Shown: positions 44,428 to 54,094, numbered from the stretch's first letter. The stretch: DNA of 60,149 bases from Oscillospiraceae bacterium (GCA_015068425.1 SVKK01000011.1:1-60149); one strand, 5' to 3'. The notes: generated from the sequence alone by a model not told the origin. Made by a program: numbers and translations.

Positions 44428-46197
44428 ATGAGTAAAGTCAACATCAAAATTGAAGGAAAAGACTATCAGGTTGAAGAAGGCCTGACCATACTGGAAGCTG
44501 CCCGTCAGTGCGGCTATGAGATTCCCTCTCTGTGTACCTTCAACCATGGCGAGTGCAGCCAGGGCTCCTGCCGTGTCTGCCTTGTTGAGGTTAAGGGCGC
44601 AAGAGGTCTGGTTGCCTCCTGCGTGTACCCCGTAAACGAGGGTATGGAGGTTCTCATCAACTCCCCCAAGGCGCTCTCCGCTCGCCGCACCAGCGTTGAG
44701 CTGCTGCTGAGTAACCACTCTGTCAACTGCCAGGCCTGCGCAAAGAATGGCAAGTGCGAGCTTCTCTATGTTGCAAAGCAGACCCGTGTTCGCGAAGAGA
44801 TGTTCAAGGGTGCCAAGACCGAGACCCAGTATGACGATGTAACCCCCGCAATCGTACGTGATACCAGTAAGTGCATCCTCTGCGGCCGCTGCATTGAGCG
44901 CTGCAAGAATGCCCACGGCAACGGCGTTCTGGGCTTCCAGAAGCGCGGTTTTGAAACCGTTGTTGGTCCTGCAGGCGGCATCACCCTTGATAAGAGTCCC
45001 TGCATTATGTGCGGCCAGTGCGTCAGCGTTTGCCCCACCGGTGCTCTGATGGCCAAGACTGATATCGATGCTGTTGATATGGCCTTTGCTCAGGGCAAGC
45101 ATGTTGTTGTCCAGACCGCTCCCGCAGTTCGCGCCGGTCTCGGCGAGGAATTCGGTATGCCCATCGGCACTCCTGTCACCGGCAAGATGGTTGCCGCCCT
45201 GAGACGTCTGGGCTTTGCAAAGGTTTATGACACCAACTTTGCAGCTGACCTCACCATTATGGAAGAGGCCACTGAACTTCTGGGACGCATCAATAATGGC
45301 GGAACCCTTCCCATGATCACCTCCTGCTCTCCCGGCTGGATAAACTATGCCGAAACTTACTACGGCGATCTTCTTGGTCATATCTCTTCCTGCAAATCTC
45401 CCCACGAGATGCAGGGTGCTATCATCAAGAGCTACTATGCCAAGGAAAAGGGCATTGACCCCAAGGATATCTTTGTAGTTTCCATTATGCCCTGCACCGC
45501 CAAGAAGGACGAGAAGGAGCGCAAGCAGCTCCAGCATGACGGCATCAAGGATGTTGACGCTGTTCTCACTGTCCGTGAGCTGGGCGATATGATTAAGCGT
45601 GCAGGTATCCGCTTCAACCGCCTTCCCGACGAGGAGTTCGATCAGGATCTTCTGGGTGAGTATTCCGGCGCAGCCGTTATCTTCGGCGTAACCGGCGGCG
45701 TTATGGAAGCTGCTCTCCGCACCGCTTACTTTGTCCTTGAGGGCAAGGAGCATGAGGCTATCAAGTTTGAGGCTGTCCGCGGCTTCGAGGGCATCAAGGA
45801 AGCCAGCATGACTCTGGGCGGTATGGAAGTCAACATCGCTGTTGCCAGCGGTATGAAGAACGCCAAGGTTCTGCTGGACGATATCCGCGAAGGCAAGAGC
45901 AAATATCACTTCATCGAGATAATGGGCTGCCCCGGCGGCTGCATCAACGGCGGCGGTATGCCTATCGTACGCCACTGCTTCCTTCCCGATGAAGCAGCTG
46001 ATATTATGGACACCTACAGAGCAAAGCGCGCTGCCGCTCTCTACAGCGAGGACGAGCGCAACACTCTGCGCCAGAGCCACAATAACAGCCAGATCAAGGA
46101 GCTCTATGAAAAGTTCCTTGGCGAGCCCAACAGCCATCTGGCTCACGAGCTGCTCCATACGAGCTATGAAGCCAAAAAGCCCTTTAAGCTGGACTGA
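44428..46197 (+). CDS. [FeFe]-hydrogenase catalytic subunit (HndD/HydA type)
   Basis: 589 residues. N-terminal plant-type [2Fe-2S] domain (CTFNHGECSQGSCRVC), His/Cys [4Fe-4S] site (HSVNCQACAKNGKC), two [4Fe-4S] clusters (CILCGRCIERCKN, CIMCGQCVSVCP), then the H-cluster domain with ITSCSPGW, CKSPHEMQGA, MPCTAKKDE and MGCPGGCINGGGMP. The first H-cluster motif has Ser where single-subunit enzymes have a second Cys. The maturases HydEFG are not in the window. The C-terminal HDGNNxxL-like small-subunit tail is present (HNNSQIKELYEKFLGEP). Confidence 0.95.
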   Translation: MSKVNIKIEGKDYQVEEGLTILEAARQCGYEIPSLCTFNHGECSQGSCRVCLVEVKGARGLVASCVYPVNEGMEVLINSPKALSARRTSVELLLSNHSVNCQACAKNGKCELLYVAKQTRVREEMFKGAKTETQYDDVTPAIVRDTSKCILCGRCIERCKNAHGNGVLGFQKRGFETVVGPAGGITLDKSPCIMCGQCVSVCPTGALMAKTDIDAVDMAFAQGKHVVVQTAPAVRAGLGEEFGMPIGTPVTGKMVAALRRLGFAKVYDTNFAADLTIMEEATELLGRINNGGTLPMITSCSPGWINYAETYYGDLLGHISSCKSPHEMQGAIIKSYYAKEKGIDPKDIFVVSIMPCTAKKDEKERKQLQHDGIKDVDAVLTVRELGDMIKRAGIRFNRLPDEEFDQDLLGEYSGAAVIFGVTGGVMEAALRTAYFVLEGKEHEAIKFEAVRGFEGIKEASMTLGGMEVNIAVASGMKNAKVLLDDIREGKSKYHFIEIMGCPGGCINGGGMPIVRHCFLPDEAADIMDTYRAKRAAALYSEDERNTLRQSHNNSQIKELYEKFLGEPNSHLAHELLHTSYEAKKPFKLD

Positions 46198-46233
46198 TAA
46201 AAATATAATCTACCAAAGCTTAAGCAAAAAAAT

Positions 46234-46270
46234 CAGGCACCCGGTTTAATACCGGGTGCCTGTTTTTTTT
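46234..46270. terminator. Bidirectional terminator, hydrogenase / OFA transporter
   Basis: Perfect 12-bp stem (46234-46245 with 46251-46262), loop TTAAT, followed by T8 and preceded by an A-rich run. Confidence 0.95.
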
Positions 46271-47594
46271 AAATGTCAGTTATAGTTTTTACGGGACGCA
46301 CAAGTATAACGCTCAGCAGCAGCGCAACGAGATAAAGCACGGCTGTCACATAAAGCACGATCTGATAACCGGTGGGATTTACCATATGACCGTTGATTTC
46401 TATCATCTGACCGAAATGATTGACTATCCATGTGGCAAGCTGGTTGCCGCTGAGCCCCGCAAAGGCCCATGCGGAAAGAGTGATGCCGTGGAGGGTGCTG
46501 ATGCTGCCCATTCCGTAATGGTCGGAAAGCAGGGGAGCAACATTGGAGAAACCGCCGCCATAACCGGCGTTGACCACCATAATGAGAATAAGAACGAGGA
46601 TGGCGGATATTTTGTTTTCAGCGCCGTTTCCTATGCCGCCGGTGATGAGTACAACCGCATTGAAGGCGATGGAGAGAGCAAATATCAGCTTATAAATGGT
46701 GTTGCGATCCTTGGTGTGGTCACCGATAGCAGAGAAGAACAAACGTCCGCCAGCATTAAATATGGCAGACATGGTGGAAACCAAAGCCACGACAGAAGCC
46801 ATACCAATGCATTTTACGATAGCCTTTTCCTGAGAAAGCAATGCAAGACCGCAGGTGATATTGATATAGAACATAAGCCAGATACCAATATAGTTGCGTA
46901 TTGGCCTGGTCTTGAGGACAGCCAAAATACCCTGTCCCTTTTCTTTCTTCTGGGGTTCATGCCAGTCGTCAGGCTTTTTCAGCAGCCGATGACCAATGAA
47001 CATCATGACAAAATATGCTGCGGCAAGAATGAAAAACATTTTATAGATGCCGCCCTCGCCCAGACTGTTCAGCAGTGACTGCATAATGGGACTGGCAATG
47101 GCTTTTGCGGCACCAAAACCTGCAACAGCCAAACCCGTAGCCAAGCCCTTTTGCTTGTTAAACCACAGCATCAGGGTCTTAACAGGGGAGAGATATCCGG
47201 TGCCCAGACCGATGCCCATAATAAAACCGTAGCATACATACATGCCGACCAGCGCTACTATGCTGCCTTTATGCAGACCGCCATAATAAATAAAGAAACC
47301 GGTACCGGCCATTCCAATGGCGAAGGTGATGGTGGATATGAGGGAGGATTTGCGGATGTCACGCTCAACGATGTTGCCCAGAAAGGCGGCAGACATGCCC
47401 AAAAAGAAAATGGCAATGCTGAAGGCCCATTCGGTGGCAGCCTTGGAAAAGCCAATGTAGTCGGCAATTTCCTGACTGAAAATGGACCAGCAATAGACGG
47501 TGCCGATGCTGCAGTGTATGAGCAGCGCGGGGATGGCGCCGCAAAGCCATTTGTTTTCGCGGCGATTGGAGGGGGATGCTTTGATTGTTTCCAT
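46269..47594 (-). CDS. OFA family major facilitator (oxalate/formate antiporter-like)
   Basis: 441 residues from the ATG at 47594 (GAAAGGA upstream); 13 open codons further upstream lack a ribosome binding site. Twelve transmembrane helices. OFA hallmarks: IHCSIGTVYCWSIFSQEI, GIGLGTGYLSPVKTLMLWF and FNKQKGLATGLAVAGFG. Members move small carboxylates (oxalate, formate, lactate, pyruvate); the substrate here is unknown. Confidence 0.9.
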   Translation of the reverse strand: METIKASPSNRRENKWLCGAIPALLIHCSIGTVYCWSIFSQEIADYIGFSKAATEWAFSIAIFFLGMSAAFLGNIVERDIRKSSLISTITFAIGMAGTGFFIYYGGLHKGSIVALVGMYVCYGFIMGIGLGTGYLSPVKTLMLWFNKQKGLATGLAVAGFGAAKAIASPIMQSLLNSLGEGGIYKMFFILAAAYFVMMFIGHRLLKKPDDWHEPQKKEKGQGILAVLKTRPIRNYIGIWLMFYINITCGLALLSQEKAIVKCIGMASVVALVSTMSAIFNAGGRLFFSAIGDHTKDRNTIYKLIFALSIAFNAVVLITGGIGNGAENKISAILVLILIMVVNAGYGGGFSNVAPLLSDHYGMGSISTLHGITLSAWAFAGLSGNQLATWIVNHFGQMIEINGHMVNPTGYQIVLYVTAVLYLVALLLSVILVRPVKTITDI

Positions 47595-47743
47595 AGTTGC
47601 GTTCCTTTCCGATTGCCCGGCGCGGCGGAGCATGATAATAAAAAATGCCGCACATCCGGACTTTTTGTGCCCAGACGGTCGGCTCTGCTGCTATACTCCC
47701 CGTGGTCAATTCCACTGAATCCGTCAGTCGTATAACTAATGTT

Positions 47744-47772
47744 ATGATATCAGCAAGAAAAGTCAAAGTCAA
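47744..47772 (-). promoter_or_regulatory. Promoter of the OFA transporter gene
   Basis: Minus strand TTGACT (47767-47772), 17-bp spacer, TATCAT (47744-47749); leader of about 140 nt with no recognised riboswitch. Confidence 0.58.
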
Positions 47773-47797
47773 CAATATAATTAGGAAAAATGCGGAA

Positions 47798-47831
47798 AAA
47801 AAGAGCTTTCGGTCTCCCGAAAGCTCTTTTT
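47798..47831 (-). terminator. Terminator of the nucleoside importer operon
   Basis: 15-bp stem (47798-47812 with 47817-47831) including A- and T-runs, TCTC loop, ten bases after the last permease stop. Confidence 0.94.
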
Positions 47832-47840
47832 GTTTGATTT

Positions 47841-48872
47841 TTATCGACTGCCCTTGTCGTAGGGAATACCTTCTGCCTTGGGAGCGCGGGAGCTCTTGGA
47901 TGTGAAGGCCAGAACGATGAGAGTGATAAGGTAGGGCAGCATACGGTAGAGATGGGAGGAAATTCCCAGCTCCGCCAGAAGGAAGCGTCCGTCGCCATTG
48001 ATGTCGATGCTGGAGTAAGCTGCAGCGATGCACTTGAAAAGACCGAAGAGCAAGGCGGACCAGGCGATATTGCCGGGCTTCCAGTTACCGAATATCATAA
48101 CAGCCAGAGCCAGGAAGCCAAAGCCTGCAACGCTGCCGTCTGCGGAGCAGTTGGTGGTGGTGAGAGCATAGACGAAGCCGCCCATACCGGCAAGAGCACC
48201 GGAAATGGTGGTACCTGCATAGCGCATTCTGTAAACATTGATGCCAAGAGAGTCGGCAGCCTGAGGGTTTTCACCGCAGGCGCGGAGACGAAGACCGAAC
48301 TTGGTCTTGTAAAGAATAATGCTGAGTATCACGAAGAGAATGATACATACATAGGTTGCGATATAAACCTTCAGCAGGAAGGTGTCGGTGAAGAAGTCAA
48401 CCTCGGCGCGGCGGTCAATTCCGAAGGTGGAACGCTTGAGCATAAACCAGCTTGCAGAGTCGCCGGAGAACATCTGGAGGGTATTCTGGTTGGCAATGAT
48501 GCGAACGAGGAACAGAACCAGAGCGGGAGCCAGAAGATTCAGCGCGGTTCCTCCGATTGTCTGATCAGCACGGAGATTGATGGATGCAAAGCTGAGAAGC
48601 AGGGAGAAAATTGCGCCGAATATAGCGGCAACCAACATGGCCAGAAGCTCAAAGCCCTGAAGGGCTATCCAGTTTTTCGCATCATAAGCTGCCTGAAAAA
48701 CCTCGGCCTGCTGCATAACACGGACAAACAGAACTCCGATAAAGGCACCGAAGATCATGATACCTTCAAGAGCCAGGTTGATGATACCGCTTCGCTCGGC
48801 AAAAACACCGGCGAGAGCGACGATCATAAGGGGAACGGCATAGATAAGAGTCTGCTGAATAAGGAATGTCAT
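47841..48872 (-). CDS. nupQ: ABC transporter permease, nucleoside importer (NupQ type)
   Basis: 343 residues, about eight to nine transmembrane helices, BPD_transp_2 family (GIINLALEGIMIFGAFIGVL near the start; KTKFGLRLRACGENPQAADSLG coupling loop, read in two parts). Fourth gene of a BMP protein-ATPase-permease-permease operon in the B. subtilis nupNOPQ (yufNOPQ) order. It overlaps the preceding permease by four bases. Confidence 0.88.
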   Translation of the reverse strand: MTFLIQQTLIYAVPLMIVALAGVFAERSGIINLALEGIMIFGAFIGVLFVRVMQQAEVFQAAYDAKNWIALQGFELLAMLVAAIFGAIFSLLLSFASINLRADQTIGGTALNLLAPALVLFLVRIIANQNTLQMFSGDSASWFMLKRSTFGIDRRAEVDFFTDTFLLKVYIATYVCIILFVILSIILYKTKFGLRLRACGENPQAADSLGINVYRMRYAGTTISGALAGMGGFVYALTTTNCSADGSVAGFGFLALAVMIFGNWKPGNIAWSALLFGLFKCIAAAYSSIDINGDGRFLLAELGISSHLYRMLPYLITLIVLAFTSKSSRAPKAEGIPYDKGSR

Positions 48873-50194
48873 ATCTCGTCGCCTCCTTTCTCGGCTTCCT
48901 CTTCCGAAACCGTTGGTGTTTCCTCGGAAGAGACTTCTTCGCCGCTGTTTTCATTTTCAGCATCGGGCGAGGGCTCGGCATTGGCGTTTACCGCGCCAAC
49001 TTTGTCTTTTTTGCGGCCGCTGAGCCACATACGGATAACAAGGGAGAATGCGGAAAGATAAACAATAACGGCGATGATAACATCGGTGATGTATTCGTTA
49101 TAGGCGGTGAGCTTGGTGAGCTGGAGACCAACAATATCCAGCATAGCCATGAATATACCGGAGAATACAACGGCGATGGGATTGTTCAGGGCCAGAAGTG
49201 CAACGGGGATGCCGTTGAAGCCTTCATCGGGGAGGGACTGATAGGTGGTCCAGAAGAACTCGGTGTTGCCGCTGAGCCAGTAGAGGCTGGCACCTGCGGC
49301 TGCAAGAGCACCGGCGATGGCCATGGAGAGAACGATATTGCGCTTATCCTTAATACCGGCATAGCGGGCGCTGTGGCGGTTGGCACCGCAGGCTTTAAGC
49401 TCGTAGCCCAGAGTGGTCTTATTCATCAGGATGTACATTGCGATGGCGATAACGATGGCAACGAGAATACCTGCATTGATCTGGCTGCCAACAAAGATCT
49501 TGTCGAGCCCCAGCTTTGGAGTGGCAACTCCAAAGCCATCCACATAAGCACCGTCTACGAGACCGTAGGTGGTTTTGTAGATGTAGGCGGTCTTGGTGCC
49601 TTCAACGATATTCTTCAAGTTGGACTTGTCAAAAAGCCAGGTTACAAGGTTTGCAGCTATCCAGTTGGTCATAATACAGGCCAGAACCTCGTTGATGTTG
49701 AGGAAGGCCTTAACGATGCCGGGAATAGCACCCCAAAGAGCGCCTGCGAGGCAGCCGGAAATGAAAGCCAGAACCCAGACAAGAGCATCGGGAATTGCGC
49801 CATCGGGAATAGAGAGAGCAACAAACAAGGTGGCGGCGGTACCCATCAGGTACTGGCCGGGAGCACCGATATTGAAAAGACCGGTTTTAAATGCAACCGC
49901 AACGGAAAGACCGGTAAGGATCAGAGGAGTTGCACGGAAGAGCATATTACCCACGTTGGCGCTGTTAAAGCCCCAGCTGAGGGCACCTGCGCTGTCGCGT
50001 CCGGTGGAGAGTATACCTGCAAATATGAGTCGGAAGCCTTCCCATGCGCCGGCGAGAGAGATGCGTTCGTTGAACAGGCCAACGATAACAACGGCAATGC
50101 CGCCGACAAGAAGGCCGATGATGATACTCATAAGGGAGGCAAGAATCTTTTTGGTGCCATCCTTATTATAGAGGTTGACTAATTTCTCTTTCAT
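48869..50194 (-). CDS. nupP: ABC transporter permease, nucleoside importer (NupP type)
   Basis: 441 residues, longer than NupP of Bacillus (~350) through an acidic C-terminal tail (about residues 395-441, Glu/Ser/Ala-rich). BPD_transp_2 membrane domain with FNIGAPGQYLMG and the TTLGYELKACGANRHSARYAG coupling region, read in parts. It overlaps the ATPase gene by four bases and the NupQ gene by four. Confidence 0.88.
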   Translation of the reverse strand: MKEKLVNLYNKDGTKKILASLMSIIIGLLVGGIAVVIVGLFNERISLAGAWEGFRLIFAGILSTGRDSAGALSWGFNSANVGNMLFRATPLILTGLSVAVAFKTGLFNIGAPGQYLMGTAATLFVALSIPDGAIPDALVWVLAFISGCLAGALWGAIPGIVKAFLNINEVLACIMTNWIAANLVTWLFDKSNLKNIVEGTKTAYIYKTTYGLVDGAYVDGFGVATPKLGLDKIFVGSQINAGILVAIVIAIAMYILMNKTTLGYELKACGANRHSARYAGIKDKRNIVLSMAIAGALAAAGASLYWLSGNTEFFWTTYQSLPDEGFNGIPVALLALNNPIAVVFSGIFMAMLDIVGLQLTKLTAYNEYITDVIIAVIVYLSAFSLVIRMWLSGRKKDKVGAVNANAEPSPDAENENSGEEVSSEETPTVSEEEAEKGGDEI

Positions 50195-51735
50195 TTTGCC
50201 TCACCTCCAACATTTTCGCGCTTGGCGCCGGCCATATAAAGACCAAGCTCGGATACGGTGGTCTGCTTGGGGTCAAGCTCGCCGACGATTTCGCCTTCGT
50301 ACATAACAAGTATGCGGTCGGAAAGGCTCATAACCTCTTCAAGCTCAAGGCTGACCAGCAAAATGGCCTTGCCTCTGTCGCGTTCGGCAACAAGCTGACC
50401 GTGGATATACTCAATGGCGCCAACGTCCAGACCGCGGGTGGGCTGAACAGCAACAATGAGTGACTTGTCTCTGTCAACCTCGCGGGCGATTATTGCCTTC
50501 TGCTGGTTACCGCCGGACATACTGCGGGCAACGGTAATGCTGCCCTGACCGGAGCGGACGTCATACTGCTGGATAAGAGCGTCGGAATATTCGCGGACGG
50601 CCTCATTCTTGATAAAGCCCATTTTCTGGAACTGAGGCTCGTTATAACGCTGGAGAACCATATTCTGCTCGAGAGTAAAGTCCAGAACAAGACCGTGCTT
50701 ATGTCTGTCCTCGGGAATGTGGCTCATGTTGGCTCCGCGGGTCTTGATGCTTGCCTTGGAGATGTCCTTGCCGCAGAGAGTGACCTTTCCACCATTGCTC
50801 TTTTCAAGACCGGTAAGACCGTAGACAAGTTCGGTTTGTCCGTTGCCGTCGATACCTGCAATGCAGACTATCTCGCCGGAGCGTACGGAAAAGGAAACAT
50901 TGTTTACAGCGTTTCTCTTGTGAAGAGTGGAGGGGACGCAAAGACCCTCAACGGACAAAATTGTTTCTCCGGGATTTGCGGGAGTCTTGCTGACTTCAAG
51001 CTGGACGGGACGGCCGACCATCATATTGCTGAGTTCCTGCTTGTTGGTGTTTTTGGTCTCAACGGTGCCGACATACTTACCCTTGCGGAGAACGGTAACA
51101 CGGTCGGAAACAGCCATAATTTCATTGAGCTTGTGGGTGATGAAGAGGATGCTCTTGCCTTCAGCGGCAAAGCCTTTCATAGTGGCCATAAGCTCATCAA
51201 TTTCCTGAGGAGTGAGAACTGCGGTGGGCTCGTCAAAAATGAGAATATCGTTGTCGCGGTAGAGCATCTTGAGAATTTCAACGCGCTGCTGCATACCAAC
51301 GGTGATGTTCTCTATCTTGGCATCAAGGTCAACGGAAAGACCGTATTTCTTACTTATCTCCTCAACCTTTTTGCGGGCTGCCTTTTTCTGGAGGAAGCCC
51401 ATCTTGGTGGTTTCGGCACCAAGGACAATATTGTCCATTACCGTGAAAACATCTACCAGCTTGAAGTGCTGGTGAACCATACCTATTCCCAGTGCTGTTG
51501 CGTCGTTGGGGTTATTGATTTTAACAACTTCGCCGTTTTTGCGGATTTCGCCCTTTTCAGGCTGATAGAGTCCGAACAGAACACTCATAAGAGTGGATTT
51601 GCCGGCGCCGTTTTCGCCCAACAGGGCGTGGATTTCGCCTTTCTTGAGCTGCAGAGTTATATCGTCATTAGCTCTGATTCCGGGGAATTCCTTGGTGATG
51701 TTAAGCATCTCTATTACATAAGGAGAGCCTTCCAT
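50191..51735 (-). CDS. nupO: ABC transporter ATP-binding protein, nucleoside importer (NupO type)
   Basis: 514 residues with two fused ABC domains, as in sugar/nucleoside importers. Domain 1: GENGAGKS and DEPTAVL. Domain 2: Walker A is replaced by GIDGNGQTE, the normal degenerate form in the second half, with signature SGGNQQK and [13 protein letters not shown] three codons upstream (51744) is an alternative start. Confidence 0.92.
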   Translation of the reverse strand: MEGSPYVIEMLNITKEFPGIRANDDITLQLKKGEIHALLGENGAGKSTLMSVLFGLYQPEKGEIRKNGEVVKINNPNDATALGIGMVHQHFKLVDVFTVMDNIVLGAETTKMGFLQKKAARKKVEEISKKYGLSVDLDAKIENITVGMQQRVEILKMLYRDNDILIFDEPTAVLTPQEIDELMATMKGFAAEGKSILFITHKLNEIMAVSDRVTVLRKGKYVGTVETKNTNKQELSNMMVGRPVQLEVSKTPANPGETILSVEGLCVPSTLHKRNAVNNVSFSVRSGEIVCIAGIDGNGQTELVYGLTGLEKSNGGKVTLCGKDISKASIKTRGANMSHIPEDRHKHGLVLDFTLEQNMVLQRYNEPQFQKMGFIKNEAVREYSDALIQQYDVRSGQGSITVARSMSGGNQQKAIIAREVDRDKSLIVAVQPTRGLDVGAIEYIHGQLVAERDRGKAILLVSLELEEVMSLSDRILVMYEGEIVGELDPKQTTVSELGLYMAGAKRENVGGEAK

Positions 51736-51794
51736 ACAAGCCACCCACTTTCCTCTTTTTCTTTTGGCCCATAATCAGGTCATAATACCATTTT

Positions 51795-51823
51795 ATTATA
51801 ATATCCGACGATAAAAAAAGCAA
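51795..51823 (-). promoter_or_regulatory. Internal promoter upstream of the NupO gene
   Basis: Minus strand TTGCTT (51818-51823), 17-bp spacer, TATAAT (51795-51800), located after the terminator of the binding-protein gene. Confidence 0.55.
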
Positions 51824-51880
51824 GAAAAGCCTTGGTGTTCGGATGGAAAAAACCGCAGAAAATTTATGTTATAAATAACG

Positions 51881-51912
51881 AAAAAAGGAAGCCCCGAAGG
51901 ACTTCCTTTTTT
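51881..51912 (-). terminator. Terminator after the BMP lipoprotein gene
   Basis: AAAAAAGGAAG stem (51881-51893 with 51899-51912, one G-U) with a short loop. It probably reduces read-through into the ATPase and permease genes so that the binding protein is made in excess. Confidence 0.88.
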
Positions 51913-51934
51913 GTTGATGAGTCAGCTTTAAAGC

Positions 51935-53161
51935 TTAGCCACCGATGATGTTAACAGTGGTGTTGTCGGTGCTTGCGGGAGCAGCCATCTCGGAGTTGTT
52001 GTCAACAACGAGAACGCCGGAAGCCATATCGGCCAGCATTGCTTCGTAAGCTTCAACAGTCCAGCCCTCGAGGGACCAGGTAGCAGTGGGCAGACCTACA
52101 GCGCCGTCTTTTGCGCCGAGAGAGGTGCCGGTGCCATTGCCGCCGATTTCAGCCCAAGTGCCGTCATAGACCTTTGCGCAAGCCCACTGAACGGAAGCTG
52201 CAAGGCCCTTCATGGCAGAGGTGATAACGGTGTCGGACTCGAAGCTCTGGTCGACGTCAACGCCGATAACAGCGCCGTCGTTAGCAGCAGCTGCTGCAAC
52301 GATGGACTGGAACATAGAGCCGCCGCAGGCGAAGATGACCTCGGTGCCGTTTGCATACCAGCCGGCAGCCATGGTCTGGAGCTCGGGAGAAGCGGAGAAG
52401 GATGCGCCGTACTCCCAGGAGTAGTTGATTTCAATGTTTACGTCCAGTTCCTTGGCAGCTGCATCAGCGCCCTGAACGAAGCCCCAGCCGTAACGGATGC
52501 AAGCGGGGTTGGTGCCGCCGCCGCCGCCGCAGAAGCCGAGCTTGGTGTAGCCGTCCTTAACAGCTGCATAACCGGCCAGGTAACCGGGCTGCTCTTCTGC
52601 GAAGTAGATGCCGGCAACGTTGGCGAGACCGAGATCCCAACCATCGATGAAGATGAACATAACATCGGTGAACTCTTCAGCAGCCTTCTGAAGAGCGGTA
52701 GCCTGCATGAAGCCGGCAGCGACAACGACCTGAGCGCCGTTTTCGCAAGCAGCCTTCATAGCATCGTAACGGTCGTCGTCGGTAGCGGCGTCGCCGTTTG
52801 CGGGCTGATAGTACTTGTAAGCGAGGTTGTTGTTAGCAGCGAAGAGCTTAACGCCGTCATAGGTGCCCTGGTTGAAGCTCTTGTCCTTCAGCTGACCAAC
52901 GTCAGTGATGAAGGCGACCTGATACTTGCCGTCTTCGGCAGTCATATCGTCGGGAATTTCGTCGGGGTTGGTGATGACGGTGGGCTCTGCGGGAGCTGCG
53001 GGCTCAGCGGGAGCTGCGGGCTCAGCGGGAGCTGCAGGCTCAGCGGGAGCTGCGGGCTCAGCAGGAGCTGCGGGCTCAGCGGGAGCTGCGGGCTGGGAGC
53101 CGCAAGCGCACAGTGCGAAGACCATCACGAGTGCAAGAAACAGTGCGATGAACTTTTTCAT
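51935..53161 (-). CDS. nupN: BMP family nucleoside-binding lipoprotein (NupN/PnrA type)
   Basis: 408 residues. Lipobox ALCAC (Cys20), then a linker of six PAAPAE hexapeptide units (about residues 24-59), then the BMP domain: VAFITDVGQLKDKSFNQGTY, read in part, VVVAAGFMQATALQKAA and FIDGWD. It captures purine and other nucleosides outside the cell for the importer encoded downstream. The linker is encoded by 18-bp tandem repeats at 52983-53093. Confidence 0.92.
   Translation of the reverse strand: MKKFIALFLALVMVFALCACGSQPAAPAEPAAPAEPAAPAEPAAPAEPAAPAEPAAPAEPTVITNPDEIPDDMTAEDGKYQVAFITDVGQLKDKSFNQGTYDGVKLFAANNNLAYKYYQPANGDAATDDDRYDAMKAACENGAQVVVAAGFMQATALQKAAEEFTDVMFIFIDGWDLGLANVAGIYFAEEQPGYLAGYAAVKDGYTKLGFCGGGGGTNPACIRYGWGFVQGADAAAKELDVNIEINYSWEYGASFSASPELQTMAAGWYANGTEVIFACGGSMFQSIVAAAAANDGAVIGVDVDQSFESDTVITSAMKGLAASVQWACAKVYDGTWAEIGGNGTGTSLGAKDGAVGLPTATWSLEGWTVEAYEAMLADMASGVLVVDNNSEMAAPASTDNTTVNIIGG
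52983..53093. repeat. 18-bp tandem repeat, six units
   Basis: In-frame minisatellite encoding PAAPAE in the BMP lipoprotein linker. Units differ at single third-codon positions, so copy number could change by slippage without breaking the frame. Confidence 0.9.
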
Positions 53162-53233
53162 GTTTTTTTCTCCTTTGATTTATATTTTGTTTTTTTGCTA
53201 ACACTTTAATGGGTTTGCATTAAACACGCGGGT

Positions 53234-53263
53234 ATTATATCACCATTCGAATGGCTAAATCAA
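53234..53263 (-). promoter_or_regulatory. Promoter of the nucleoside importer operon
   Basis: Minus strand TTGATT (53258-53263), 18-bp spacer, TATAAT (53234-53239) with extended TGA; leader about 65 nt, too short for a purine riboswitch and showing none. Confidence 0.62.
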
Positions 53264-53288
53264 GCTTTAAACCGAAAGAAATGATGGG

Positions 53289-53313
53289 TACATAAGATAA
53301 AAATTCTTATGTA
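53289..53313 (-). terminator. Hairpin after deoD
   Basis: TACATAAG (53289-53296) pairs perfectly with CTTATGTA (53306-53313), nine-base AT loop. No downstream T-run, so termination is uncertain. Confidence 0.4.
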
Positions 53314-53318
53314 AACGC

Positions 53319-54044
53319 TTATTTTGCAGCCATCTTTACAGCGGTATCCAGAGCAACCTCCATCATCTGTGTGAAGGCGGTCTGACGCTCCTCAGCGGGC
53401 AGAATTTCGGGGCGGTAGATATGGTCGGAAATTGTGCAGATGGCGAGGGCGCGTTTGCCGAGGCGTGCTGCATTCATATAAAGACCTGCGGCCTCCATCT
53501 CGATGGCCATAACGCCCATCTTCTTCCAGCGGTCGGAGCTGTCGCTGCCGTCGGAATAGAAGTTGTCGGAGGAGAGAAGGTTGCCAACTTTGGGTGTGAG
53601 ACCCTTTTCTTCCATAACGTCGATGGCTGCCCGCATCAGAGTATAGTCAGCGATGGGAGCAAAGGTGCCCCAGAGACCGAACTGGTGAGCAAAGTTGGAG
53701 TCGGTGCAGGCACCCTGACCGATAACGATATCCATAAGCTGGAGTTCATCCTTGAGCGCACCGGCTGAACCTACACGGATGATGTTTTCAACGCCGTATT
53801 CGGTGTAAAGCTCCCAGGAGTATATACCGATGGAGGGAATGCCCATACCGGAGGCCATAACGGTTACGGGAACACCCTTCCAGGTGCCGGTGTAACCCTG
53901 AACGCCGCGGGTGTTGTTCACGAGAACGGGGTTTTCAAGGAAGGTTTCCGCAATAAACTTGCTGCGGAGAGGATCGCCGGGCATAAGAACGGTTTTGGCA
54001 ATCTCGCCTGCTTTGGCGGTTATATGGGGAGTGGGAATGGACAT
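53319..54044 (-). CDS. deoD: Purine-nucleoside phosphorylase (hexameric DeoD type)
   Basis: 241 residues. PGDPLRSKFIAE, GMGIPSIGIYSWEL, RVGSAGAL, EMEAAGLY and SDHI segments mark the trimeric/hexameric NP-I family. It cleaves purine (deoxy)nucleosides with phosphate to base and (deoxy)ribose-1-phosphate. It lies upstream of the importer operon on the same strand but has its own promoter and a hairpin between. Confidence 0.95.
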   Translation of the reverse strand: MSIPTPHITAKAGEIAKTVLMPGDPLRSKFIAETFLENPVLVNNTRGVQGYTGTWKGVPVTVMASGMGIPSIGIYSWELYTEYGVENIIRVGSAGALKDELQLMDIVIGQGACTDSNFAHQFGLWGTFAPIADYTLMRAAIDVMEEKGLTPKVGNLLSSDNFYSDGSDSSDRWKKMGVMAIEMEAAGLYMNAARLGKRALAICTISDHIYRPEILPAEERQTAFTQMMEVALDTAVKMAAK

Positions 54045-54094
54045 ATAAGTTCCTCCTGAATGTTTAATAAAAGCAAAATCTGCCTACAGACTGA

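Noticed and set aside
52983-53093. Regular 18-bp repeats considered as a CRISPR-like array
   Set aside because: No spacers; they are contiguous in-frame codons for a lipoprotein linker.
53162-53233. Purine riboswitch upstream of the nucleoside importer
   Set aside because: The leader is too short and lacks the conserved loop sequences of the known purine aptamer.
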